DNA of 64,000 nt. Origin: JAEUHO01 sp046350655. GTDB lineage: Bacteria > Planctomycetota > PLA2 > JAEUHO01. Below, one piece after another: positions 25,590 to 33,222 of the stretch. The stretch lies in assembly GCA_046350655.1 (NCBI GenBank), contig JAXMAB010000006.1:558001-622000 (forward strand), given 5' to 3'. Under the pieces are notes generated by a model, which made no database searches, had not been told where the DNA came from, and was given only the letters and a program-made list of their open reading frames with translations. Position 1 is the stretch's first letter. Each line of letters opens with the position of its first letter. A program made the translations under genes and the position numbers.

Positions 25590-27333
25590 CGCGGACGACG
25601 TCGCCGGACCGCTCCCACGCGGCCACGAGGCGGGCCCACGCGGGCTTCGCGTCCGGGCCGTCGGGGAGCACCAGCGTCGTGAGGCCGAGCCGGCGGCACC
25701 CCGCGAGGTACGCGACCGGGTCGTCGAGGTCGCTCGGCACGAGGACGCCGTTGCGCTGCGGCGTGAGGCTCACGGCGTCCGGGCCGACGAGCGCCACGAC
25801 GTGCGCGGCGAGGCCGACGTGGCGCGCCCCGGCCGCCGCGTGCGCCGCGCCGCGCGCCGCGCCGAGGGCCTCCCGCGCGTAGGCCGGTTCGGCGTCGCGG
25901 GCGAGCACGGCCCGCAGCCGCGGGAGGAGCGGGGCCGCGGCCAGGCGTCGACGACCGCGAGGCCCGCCGCGACCGCGAGGCCCGCGACGGCGAGGCGGCG
26001 GCGGCCGGCGACGAGCCGCGCGGCGCCGACGCCGGCGGCGACCGCGCCCACGCGATCGGCGCGAGGCCGAACCGCGCCAGCGGCACGAACCAGGCCCCGC
26101 GACGGCCGAGAGCACGCCCGCGACGAGGAGGCCGCGCCGCTCCGGCGTGTCCGGGCGCGTCGCGGCGGCGGGCAGGAGCGCGAGCACGAACGCCGGCGTC
26201 TGGAACGCCCACGCGGGGTCGAACACGCCGTGGAGGACGCCGCGCGGGCCGAGCAGCGCGTCGCGCGGGAGGCCGGTCTGGTCGAGGACGGTGCGGGCGG
26301 CGAGGCGGACGGTCTCGGGCGTGGCCCAGCCGGTGCCGAACGCGCTCGCGAGCGCCGGGAACGCGGGGTTGCCGGTCGCGAGGGCGGCGCGGACGACCCA
26401 CGGCGCGGCGACGAGTGCGCCGCACGCCGTCGCGACGAGGGCCGGGCGCGGACGGCCGCCGCGGGGGCCGCCGGCGAGCAGGGCGAGGGCCACGACGGGC
26501 AGGAACGCGAGGGCGTTCAGCTTCGCGTTCGCGGCGAACCCGGCGAAGACGCCGGCGAGCGCGGCGTTCGGCCCGGGCTCGCCGCGGTGCGCGCGCGCGA
26601 CGGCCGCGATCGCGACGAACCCGTAGAGGCCCACGCCGAGGTCGACGTAGGCCGTCGTCGCGAGGCGCGCGACCTCCGGCGACAGGAGCAGGAGCGTCGC
26701 GACGACGCCCGCCGCCGCGGCGCCGGCGCGCCGGCGCGTCTCGGCGAAGACGCCGGCCGCCAGCCCGACGCCCGCCAGCGCGTGGAAGACCGCGGGCCCG
26801 GCGGGCAGCGCGCCGTCGAGCCGGAGCAGGCGGGCCCACAGCAGGTCGAAGCCGAGGCGCAGCTCGCCGTCGAAGCAGCCCGGGAGCGGGCCGAGGCCGT
26901 CGCGGGCGACGCGCGCGGCCGCGGGCAGGTGGTAGACGAGCGCGTCGAACCCGACGTCGGGCGCGAGCGCCGCGACGAGGAGCACGCCGGCGACGAGCGC
27001 GGGGGGCACGAGCCACGGGTCGAACGCCCGCGGGGTCGGCCCGCGCGGGGCCGGGTCGGCCGCGCGGCGGCGCAACGCGTCGAGGGTCGCCAGCACGGCC
27101 GCGGGGGCGACCGCCGTGACGATCGCCGCCGTCGGCGCGACCGCGACGCGCGCCCAGACGCCGGTCGCGACGAGCACGAACGCCCACAGCGACGCGAGGC
27201 CCGTCCCGAGGGCGACGCTCCACGCGAAGGCCTCGACGCCCCGGACACCGGTCCGGAGCCGCCGCAGGACGCTCGCGCCGAGGACGACGTCGGCGACGGC
27301 CAGCAGCGCGTACGCGACCGGCGGGACCGTCAT
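25540..27333 (-). CDS. Polytopic GT-C (family 39-like) glycosyltransferase, frame-interrupted
   Basis: About 600 residues with at least ten hydrophobic segments, start ATG at 27333 (MTVPPVAYALLAVADVVLG). The periplasmic-loop motif FDALVYHLPAAARVARDG is typical of polyprenyl-phosphate-sugar transferases of the GT39/ArnT type. The main frame runs to about 26110; then the segments WFVPLARFGLAPIAW and AVAGLAVAAGLAVVDAW appear in two other frames before the original frame resumes at about 25930, so about three indels are crowded in 170 bases. Two motif copies (GACCGCGAGGCCCG near 25953 and 25971) fall there, read in protein as GLAV. The ATG overlaps the stop of the upstream small gene. It probably glycosylates an exported product or lipid. 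Confidence 0.7.
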   Translation of the reverse strand: MTVPPVAYALLAVADVVLGASVLRRLRTGVRGVEAFAWSVALGTGLASLWAFVLVATGVWARVAVAPTAAIVTAVAPAAVLATLDALRRRAADPAPRGPTPRAFDPWLVPPALVAGVLLVAALAPDVGFDALVYHLPAAARVARDGLGPLPGCFDGELRLGFDLLWARLLRLDGALPAGPAVFHALAGVGLAAGVFAETRRRAGAAAAGVVATLLLLSPEVARLATTAYVDLGVGLYGFVAIAAVARAHRGEPGPNAALAGVFAGFAANAKLNALAFLPVVALALLAGGPRGGRPRPALVATACGALVAAPWVVRAALATGNPAFPALASAFGTGWATPETVRLAARTVLDQTGLPRDALLGPRGVLHGVFDPAWAFQTPAFVLALLPAAATRPDTPERRGLLVAGVLSAVAGPGSCRWRGSASRRSRGRGRRRRRRRAARRRPPPPRRRGPRGRGGPRGRRRLAAAPLLPRLRAVLARDAEPAYAREALGAARGAAHAAAGARHVGLAAHVVALVGPDAVSLTPQRNGVLVPSDLDDPVAYLAGCRRLGLTTLVLPDGPDAKPAWARLVAAWERSGDVVRVTRPVRGWQRVTLAPR

Positions 27334-27511
27334 GGGCGGAACCACCCGTCGAGGAGGTGCGCGCGCGCGGCGACGTAGGCCGCGAGGACGGCCACGGCCC
27401 GCGCGAGCGCGAACGCGCGGGCCGCCCGGCGCCGGCGTCGGGCGCCGGCGGGCGCCCGCGGCCGGCGCCGGGCGCGTCGGGGCCGCCGCGGGGGCGCTCG
27501 CCGGCGTTCAC
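27330..27511 (-). CDS. Small membrane protein between ABC transporter and GT-C genes (frameshift)
   Basis: GTG start at 27511 overlaps the ABC ATPase stop, and the TGA overlaps the next ATG. About 60 residues: a Pro/Gly/Ala-rich N-terminus (MNAGERPRGGPDAPG) and, after a frame change near 27425, a membrane helix (ARAVAVLAAYVAARAHL) ending DGWFRP. The position and overlaps support a real gene; family not recognised. Confidence 0.45.
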
Positions 27512-28210
27512 CAGGCCGCTCCGTCGCGCGGCGCGTCCTCGCCGCCGGGGCCCGTCGGGCGCAGGCCGGCCTCCATCGCGTAGGTCGCGGTCGCGAGCGC
27601 GAGGGCGCGGCGTCGTGCGTCGCGACGACGACCGTGGTGCCGCGGGCGTGCTCCTCGCGCAGGACGGCGAGGACCGCGGCGGCCGAGGCGCGGTCGAGGT
27701 TGGAGGTCGGCTCGTCGGCGACCAGCACCGGCGGGGAGGTCACGAGCGCGCGCGCGAGCGCCACGGCTCGCCGCCGGACAGCCGCTCCGGGCGCTCGTCG
27801 ACGACGGACGCGAGCCCGACGCGCCCGAGCACCTCGAGCGCGCGCGCGCGACGGGCGGCGGCGCCGACGCCCGCCGGCACGAGCGCGAGGGTGACGTTCT
27901 CCCACACGGGGAGCCGCCGCACCTGCGGCGCGCCCTGGAACGAGAAGCCGACGCGGCGGCGCACGCGCGAGCGCTCGGCCTCCGACGCGGTCGCGAGGGG
28001 CCCGTCGACGCTCACCCGTCCCGACGTCGGGCGCTCCAGCGCCACCAGCAGGGAGAGGAGGGTCGTCTTGCCGCCGCCGGACGGGCCCGTCACGACGACG
28101 AACGCGCCGCGGGGCACGCGGAGCGTCACGTCCACGACCGCGTCCACGTCGCCGCGCGCGCTGCGCCAGCGCTTGTGGAGGCCCGAGGTCTCGAGGGCGG
28201 CCGCGGTCAC
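27508..28210 (-). CDS. ABC transporter ATPase (LolD/MacB type), frame-interrupted
   Basis: Energises the FtsX-like permease encoded just upstream. GTG start at 28210 (VTAAALETSGLHKRW) overlaps the permease stop. Walker A is GPSGGGKTT, the Q-loop region SFQGAPQVRRLPVWENV, the signature LSGGE, Walker B LVADEPTSNLD and the H-loop VVVATHD. The frame breaks right after LSGGE (near 27768), where about the QQR part of the signature helix is missing, and again after ATHD (near 27615); the end AMEAGLRPTGPG...GAAW is in a third frame. LolD/MacB-type ATPases drive lipoprotein release or export. The gene is either inactivated or contains sequencing indels; the crowding of similar defects nearby favours the latter. 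Confidence 0.8.
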
Positions 28211-29418
28211 CGCAGCACCTCCGCGGGGGGCGTCGAGGCGGCCCGCCACGTCGAGACGAGCGTGCCGACGGTCACGAGCACCACGGCGAGCCCCGTCGCG
28301 AGCAGCACGGGCACGGGCGCGAGCCGCCAGGGCACGTCGACGACGGCGTCGGCCTCGACGCCGGCGAGGTAGACGGCGCCGACGCCGACCGCGCGCAGCG
28401 GCCCCAGCCACAGCGCCGCGAGCAGGACGGCGAGGGCCGCGGCGCCGAGCGCGAGCAGCAGGCTCTCCGCCAGCGAGCGCAACAGCACGTCGTCGGTGCC
28501 CCAGCCGACGGCCTTCAGCAGCGCCGTCTCGCGGCGGCGCTCGGCCAGCCCCGCGCCGGAGGTCACGAGCACGAGCGGCAGGCCCACGGCGAACGCCAGC
28601 AGCCAGTGGAGCGTGAACACGCCCTCGCGCTGGAGCACCTGCGCGGGGAGGAGCGCGCCGGCGTCCTCGCGCGTGAGCACGCGCGCGCACGGGCCCGTGG
28701 CCGTCGTCGAGGCCCGAGGGCCGGCAGGCGCGCGACGGCGCGGCGGACGTCCTCGCGGGCGGCGCGTTCGACGGTCACGTGCAACGACGACGCGAGGCCG
28801 CGCGCGCAGACCGCGGCCGCGGTCTCGAGCGACGTCAGGACGACCTGCCCCGACCACACGGGGAGGTCCGGACCGGAACACGCCGACCACGGTCGAGACG
28901 CGCTCGCCGGCGTCGTTGCGGTAGAAGGGCGGCAGCCTCGCGCCCACGACGAGCGCGAGCCGGCGCGCGAGCGCGGCCCCGACGACCAGCTCGTTCGCCG
29001 CGCCGGCCGCGGGGAGGCGCCCCTCGACGAGCGTCGTGCCCGCCGGCAGGCGGTCGATCGGCAGGCCGACGAGCACGGCCGACACGTCGTCGCGGCCGAG
29101 GCGGATCTCGCCGACGACGCGCGGGACCACGTCGGTGACGCCCGGCAGCGCGCGGATCGTCGCCACGGCCTCGAGCGGCACCGGCGCGGGCCGGCCCATC
29201 CGCTCGCCCTCGACGAGGAGGTCCGGGCCGAGGCGCACCGCGTCGCGCGCCTGGTCGCGCAGCCCGTGCGCGATGGCGAGGCCCGCGACCCACGGCAGCA
29301 GCACGGCCACGACGCACGCCACCGTCACCGCGCTGCGGAGCGGGTGCAGCAGCACCGCGCCGGCGCCGGAGCGGCCGAGCGCGAGCCAGCGGGCCGCCGC
29401 GGGGGGCGAGGTCGTCAT
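28207..29418 (-). CDS. FtsX-like ABC permease (MacB/LolC type) with an out-of-frame middle
   Basis: 403-codon open frame with TM1 (AVTVACVVAVLLPWVAGLAI), a large periplasmic domain, and three C-terminal TM helices (LLAFAVGLPLVLVTSGAGLAE; LLALGAAALAVLLAALWLGP; VPVLLATGLAVVLVTVG) ending ASTPPAEVLR, which is typical of FtsX/MacB permeases (ETALLKAVGW motif present). Between about 28870 and 28715 the reading is Arg/Pro-rich nonsense; a neighbouring frame there gives good protein (SGQVVLTSLETAAAV, LHVTVERAAREDV). Two compensating indels therefore hide inside an apparently intact frame. ATG at 29418 overlaps the stop of the secreted-protein gene upstream. Confidence 0.78.
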   Translation of the reverse strand: MTTSPPAAARWLALGRSGAGAVLLHPLRSAVTVACVVAVLLPWVAGLAIAHGLRDQARDAVRLGPDLLVEGERMGRPAPVPLEAVATIRALPGVTDVVPRVVGEIRLGRDDVSAVLVGLPIDRLPAGTTLVEGRLPAAGAANELVVGAALARRLALVVGARLPPFYRNDAGERVSTVVGVFRSGPPRVVGAGRPDVARDRGRGLRARPRVVVARDRRTRRPRGRPPRRRAPAGPRASTTATGPCARVLTREDAGALLPAQVLQREGVFTLHWLLAFAVGLPLVLVTSGAGLAERRRETALLKAVGWGTDDVLLRSLAESLLLALGAAALAVLLAALWLGPLRAVGVGAVYLAGVEADAVVDVPWRLAPVPVLLATGLAVVLVTVGTLVSTWRAASTPPAEVLR

Positions 29419-29698
29419 CGGTCCGGGAGGCCGGCGAGCCCGTGGGCGCAGACGCGCCGCCCGCGGGCAGCGGGTGGGTGCGGAAGGCGCACGCGTCGTC
29501 GAGGCGCGGGTCGAACGCGCGCGCGCACCGCGACAGCGTGACCGCGGGCCCGCCCCCGAGCCCGCCGACGAGCGCCTGGAACGCCCTCGCTGCGCGCCGC
29601 CTCGGCGGGGTCGCGCCGCGCGCGCCCGGCGACGGCGACGCGCCCGCGACGAGCGCCGCCACGACGGCGACGACCGCGACCGGGCCGCGCCCGCTCAC
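29415..29698 (-). CDS. Small exported protein preceding the ABC permease (frameshift)
   Basis: Starts MSGRGPVAVVAVVAALVAGA, a good signal peptide, followed by about 70 residues with two cysteines (SRCARAFDPRLDDACAF). After one frame change in the last 60 bases the end reads AHGLAGLPDR with a TGA overlapping the permease ATG, as expected for this operon. It could be the periplasmic partner or substrate of the transporter. Family not recognised. Confidence 0.5.
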
Positions 29699-29759
29699 GA
29701 CGCGGCCTCGCGGTCGGCGGAAGGGGGCCCGAGGGGCGCGGCGGAGGGCGGTCGCGCGG

Positions 29760-30749
29760 TCACGCGAGCCACTGTACGCCCACGATCGCCGCCGCCGCCA
29801 GCGTCGCGAGGCGCCCCGTCCGCAGCAGCCGCGCGGGCCTCGCGGTCGCGCCGCCGAGGCCCTGGGCCACCGCCGCCCAGGCGACGCACAGGACGCCCGT
29901 CGCGGCGAGCGCGAGGAACGCGACGCCGGCCGCGGACGACGACAGGACGCAGTACGCGCAGCGGTGCCCCGGGAGCCCGAGGAAGCGCGGCGCCGCCACC
30001 TCCCGCAGGAACACGAGCCCCACGGGCACCTCGAGGGCGGCCGCGACCAGCGCGCCCCAAATCCAGCGCGGCCGCCGGAGCGCCCACGTCGTCGCGAGCA
30101 CGAGCGCGAGCGTCACGGCGGCGTACGCGAGCGTGAGCACGCGGCCGTCGAACGCCGCCGCGGTGCGCGTCGTGAACTCCCCGTCCACGAGCGCCGTCGA
30201 GCCGCGCGCGGGCACGGCGCAGCAGCCGTTCTCGAGGAACTGCTCGCGCTTCGGGATCACGACGTACGCCGTCGTCAGCGCGGCGTCGGCGATCGCGAGC
30301 CCGCCGGCCGCGAGCAGCGCGCCGAGCTCGCGGCCCGTGAGCGCGCCCGTGGCCGTGGCGCGGTTGGCCGACCGCAGCACCGCCCACGCGCCGACCGCCA
30401 GGACGAACGCGGGCTTCGTCGCCTGCAGCCACGCGACGAGCGCGGGCAGCGCCCCCGCGGGCCCGACGCTCCCCTCGCCGACCCGCGTGACGCCCTGGAT
30501 GCAGACGACGCCGCGCCACTGCGGGACGTAGGCGTCGAGCAGGAGGTAGAGGAGCGGCCACGCGACGACCGCCACCGCGGCGAGCACCGTCGCGAGGTGC
30601 CCGAGCAGCGGCAGGCGCGCGTCGACCGCGACGGGGTCGAGGCGCCGCCGACGCGAGGCCCGGCCCGCGATCGCCACGATCGCGCCGCCGAGCACGAGCT
30701 CGACCAGCGCGACGAACAACGCGAGCAGCGAGGCGGCGTGGAGGATCAT
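29760..30749 (-). CDS. Polytopic membrane protein with CxxC motif (VKOR-like)
   Basis: 329 residues, eight or so hydrophobic segments, start ATG at 30749 (MILHAASLLALFVALVE). Near the C-terminus lies GHRCAYCVLSSSAAG, a CxxC at the start of a membrane helix, as in vitamin-K-epoxide-reductase-like thiol oxidases and related proteins; another pair, ENGCCAVP, and a VVCIQG cysteine lie in loops on what may be the same side. It may form or shuttle disulfides. First gene of a minus-strand run with the exported protein, ABC transporter, small membrane protein and GT-C genes, 62 bases upstream of them. The 3' part carries an inverted motif copy near 29834. VKOR assignment is tentative. Confidence 0.6.
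   Translation of the reverse strand: MILHAASLLALFVALVELVLGGAIVAIAGRASRRRRLDPVAVDARLPLLGHLATVLAAVAVVAWPLLYLLLDAYVPQWRGVVCIQGVTRVGEGSVGPAGALPALVAWLQATKPAFVLAVGAWAVLRSANRATATGALTGRELGALLAAGGLAIADAALTTAYVVIPKREQFLENGCCAVPARGSTALVDGEFTTRTAAAFDGRVLTLAYAAVTLALVLATTWALRRPRWIWGALVAAALEVPVGLVFLREVAAPRFLGLPGHRCAYCVLSSSAAGVAFLALAATGVLCVAWAAVAQGLGGATARPARLLRTGRLATLAAAAIVGVQWLA
29834..29847 (-). repeat. Interspersed motif copy inside a coding region
   Basis: CGGGCCTCGCGGTC within the VKOR-like gene near its 3' end, read there as part of GATARPAR; one of four core copies that fall in coding sequence. Confidence 0.6.
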
Positions 30750-30839
30750 CGAACGCCCCCGAGCATCGCACGGGCCCCCGGGGCGGCCCCGCCGGGGGCG
30801 GGGCGGGCAAGGTCGCGAGCCGGACGGCGTCCCTCCCGC

Positions 30840-31301
30840 ATGCGGACCCTTCGACCGCTCGTGGTGTTCCTCCTCTCGTGCGTGGGGGCCGGCCTCGCGG
30901 CGGGCTGCGGCGCGGACGCCCCGCCCGACCGGGCGGGTCGGTGGACGTCGCGGCCGGCGCGCCACGGGGAGTCGGCGGAGGCCGTCGAGTGGTTCGGCGC
31001 CGACGCCGTCGAGCGCCTGCACGCCGCGGGCAACGCCGCGACCCCGCCCGTCGAGCTCGACCTCGCCCGGGACGGCACGTTCGTGCTGACGGGCGAGCTC
31101 GTGCCCGGCGGGCCGTCCGGCGCGACCGCCCGCGGCGCGTGGCGCCCCGCGGGGGGCGGCGTCCGGCTCGAGGTGCGGACGGAGGAGGACGCGACGGGCC
31201 TCGCGTCGGTGCTCGTCGTCCGCGCCGACGGCGTGGCGCTCGTGTTCCGGCGGGGCCCCGACGAGGAGGACGACGTCCTCCTGTTCCGCGACGCGCCGTG
31301 A
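30840..31301 (+). CDS. Hypothetical lipoprotein
   Basis: 153 residues. Signal peptide with lipobox LAAGC (Cys23) right after a hydrophobic core (PLVVFLLSCVGAGLAAG), so a lipid-anchored envelope protein. The mature part has a helical stretch (SAEAVEWFGADAVERL) followed by a small all-beta domain (ELDLARDGTFVLTGEL, ARGAWRPAGGGVRLEV, GVALVFRRGPD) resembling lipocalin-like/META-type single-domain folds. Convergent with the CRTAC1 gene, 3 bases between stops. Not assignable to a known family. Confidence 0.65.
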   Translation: MRTLRPLVVFLLSCVGAGLAAGCGADAPPDRAGRWTSRPARHGESAEAVEWFGADAVERLHAAGNAATPPVELDLARDGTFVLTGELVPGGPSGATARGAWRPAGGGVRLEVRTEEDATGLASVLVVRADGVALVFRRGPDEEDDVLLFRDAP

Positions 31302-31304
31302 GCG

Positions 31305-33140
31305 TCAGCGCGGCGGCGTCAGCGTGTGCACGCGGCCGGGCTCGACGCCGGTCAGGACCTGCGTGCGGCCGCGCGGCCAGCGCACCTCGACGCGGTCGAT
31401 CGTCGTGGCGCCGCCGAGGCCGAAGTGGAGCACCTGCGACGACTGCGCGAGGTAGCCGCCGGCCGCCTGGACCTGCCGGACGAGGGTGCGCCGGCCGACC
31501 GTCACGCGCACGACGGCGCCGACGGCCGCCTTCACCCGGCCGTCGTCCACGAGGCGGAAGCCGACCCACGGCCGCTCGGGGCTGCGGTTGAGGTACAGGT
31601 ACGCGCGGTCGTTGAACGGGTTCGCGACGAGGTCCACGCGGCCGTCGCCGTCGAAGTCGGCCGTCGCCGCGCTGCGGTGGCTGCGCGGGGCCGGTTTCCC
31701 CCCGATCGGTTCCGGGAGGTCGGGGCCGCCGGGCGGCGGGTCGAGGCCCGCGGACCGCGCGACGTCCTCGAAGCGCACGCCGCCGACGCTGCGCAGGAGC
31801 GGCGAGCGCCAGTAGACGAACGGGTACCCCATCCCCGACGGCAGGAACACGTCCTCCCAGCCGTCCGCGTCGAAGTCGGCGACCGCGATGCCCCAGGGCC
31901 ACAGCGTCTCCGCGGCGAGCACGAGCGAGCGGTCCTCGAAGCGCCCGTCCGGGAGCGCGACGTGGAGGGTGTTCCCGTTGACGATCTCGTCGGGGCGGAG
32001 CGTAAACGGCGTCGGCGGCGCGCCGGGCTCCGGCGCCGAGAGCGGCCGCCGGAAGGACTCGGGGACCGACGTGGGGTCGAAGCCGGGCGCCATCCACATG
32101 TCGGAGTGCATGTCGACCGTGTAGAGGTCGAGGCGGCCGTCCCCGTCGGCGTCGAAGACCTTCGCGCCGACGGCGCCGCCCGGCGTGCGCCCGAGCGTGG
32201 CGAGGGTGACGTCGGTGAAGCGGCCGCGGCCGTCGTTGCGGTAGAGCGTGCTGCGGCCGAACATCCGCGCGACGTACAGGTCGAGGTCGCCGTCGCCCTC
32301 GAGGTCGAGGACGGCCGGGTCGCTCCCCCAGCCGGTCCCGTCGAACCCCGCCTCCGTCGTCGCGTCCACGAAGACGCCGTCGCCGCGGTTGCGGTAGAAG
32401 CGGTCGTGCTCGAGGGGGCTGTAGCGGATCGCGTCGATCGTCGCGACGCCCGTGTAGTAGCGGCCGGCGGGGTCGCGGTCCTCGGTGGTCCAGCCGGCGG
32501 TGCAGGGCACGAACAGGTCGAGGTCGCCGTCGCCGTCGGCGTCGAAGCACGCGGGCTGCTGCGCGTGGGCCACGAGCTCGAGGCCCGAGGCGCGCGTCAC
32601 GTCCTCGAAGGTCCCGTCCCCGCGGTTGCGGAAGCACACGTTGCCGCCGCGCGTCGACGTCACGAACAGGTCGAGGTCGCCGTCGCCGTCGAGGTCGCCG
32701 AACGTCGCGCCGACGCAGATGCGGTCGCCGAGGCCCACGCCCGCCCGCTCGGTGACGTCGGTGAAGCGCGCGTGGCCGTCGTTGAGGAAGAGCGCGTTGC
32801 GTCCGAGCTGGTTGCAGAAGTAGACGTCCTCGTCGCCGTCGCCGTCCACGTCGGCGACGGCGACGCCGCACCCGTGGTCGTACAGGTTGATCTTGAACCG
32901 CTCGCCCTGCTCGCCGGGCAGGAACGCCATGCGGAAGCGCAGCCCGGCGGACTCGGCGACCTCCTCGAAGCGGATCGCGCCCGCCGCCGCCGTCGCGCGG
33001 GCCGCGGGGCGCGACGGCTCGCCGCAGGCCGACGCGAGGCTCGCGACGGTCGCGAGGAGCGTCGCGAGGCCGACGCCGCGCGGTCGGACGCGGCGGCGCG
33101 CGACCGCGCCGGCGCGCTTCACGGTGGGGGAGGTCCGCAT
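31305..33140 (-). CDS. CRTAC1 family FG-GAP/ASPIC-UnbV lipoprotein 2
   Basis: 611 residues; start at 33140 (MRTSPTVKRAG) chosen because a GATGAT box lies 7 bases upstream, although an ATG 12 bases earlier is also in frame. Signal peptide with lipobox LASAC predicts a lipoprotein. FG-GAP blades with DxDxDG loops fill residues about 60-480 (VADVDGDGDEDVYFCNQLG; DMHSDMW), and the ASPIC/UnbV domain closes the protein (AVVRVTVGRRTLVRQVQAAG). First in reading direction is the paralogue at 36920, so this is the distal member of a three-gene tandem cluster on the minus strand. Function presumed in surface binding; calcium dependence inferred from the loops. Confidence 0.88.
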   Translation of the reverse strand: MRTSPTVKRAGAVARRRVRPRGVGLATLLATVASLASACGEPSRPAARATAAAGAIRFEEVAESAGLRFRMAFLPGEQGERFKINLYDHGCGVAVADVDGDGDEDVYFCNQLGRNALFLNDGHARFTDVTERAGVGLGDRICVGATFGDLDGDGDLDLFVTSTRGGNVCFRNRGDGTFEDVTRASGLELVAHAQQPACFDADGDGDLDLFVPCTAGWTTEDRDPAGRYYTGVATIDAIRYSPLEHDRFYRNRGDGVFVDATTEAGFDGTGWGSDPAVLDLEGDGDLDLYVARMFGRSTLYRNDGRGRFTDVTLATLGRTPGGAVGAKVFDADGDGRLDLYTVDMHSDMWMAPGFDPTSVPESFRRPLSAPEPGAPPTPFTLRPDEIVNGNTLHVALPDGRFEDRSLVLAAETLWPWGIAVADFDADGWEDVFLPSGMGYPFVYWRSPLLRSVGGVRFEDVARSAGLDPPPGGPDLPEPIGGKPAPRSHRSAATADFDGDGRVDLVANPFNDRAYLYLNRSPERPWVGFRLVDDGRVKAAVGAVVRVTVGRRTLVRQVQAAGGYLAQSSQVLHFGLGGATTIDRVEVRWPRGRTQVLTGVEPGRVHTLTPPR

Positions 33141-33222
33141 GGGCCCGATCATCGCATTCCCTCTGCCCGCGGCGGCGCTCCCCGGGGTCGGGGGGCCCGC
33201 GGCCGGGGTCGCGGGCCCCGGG

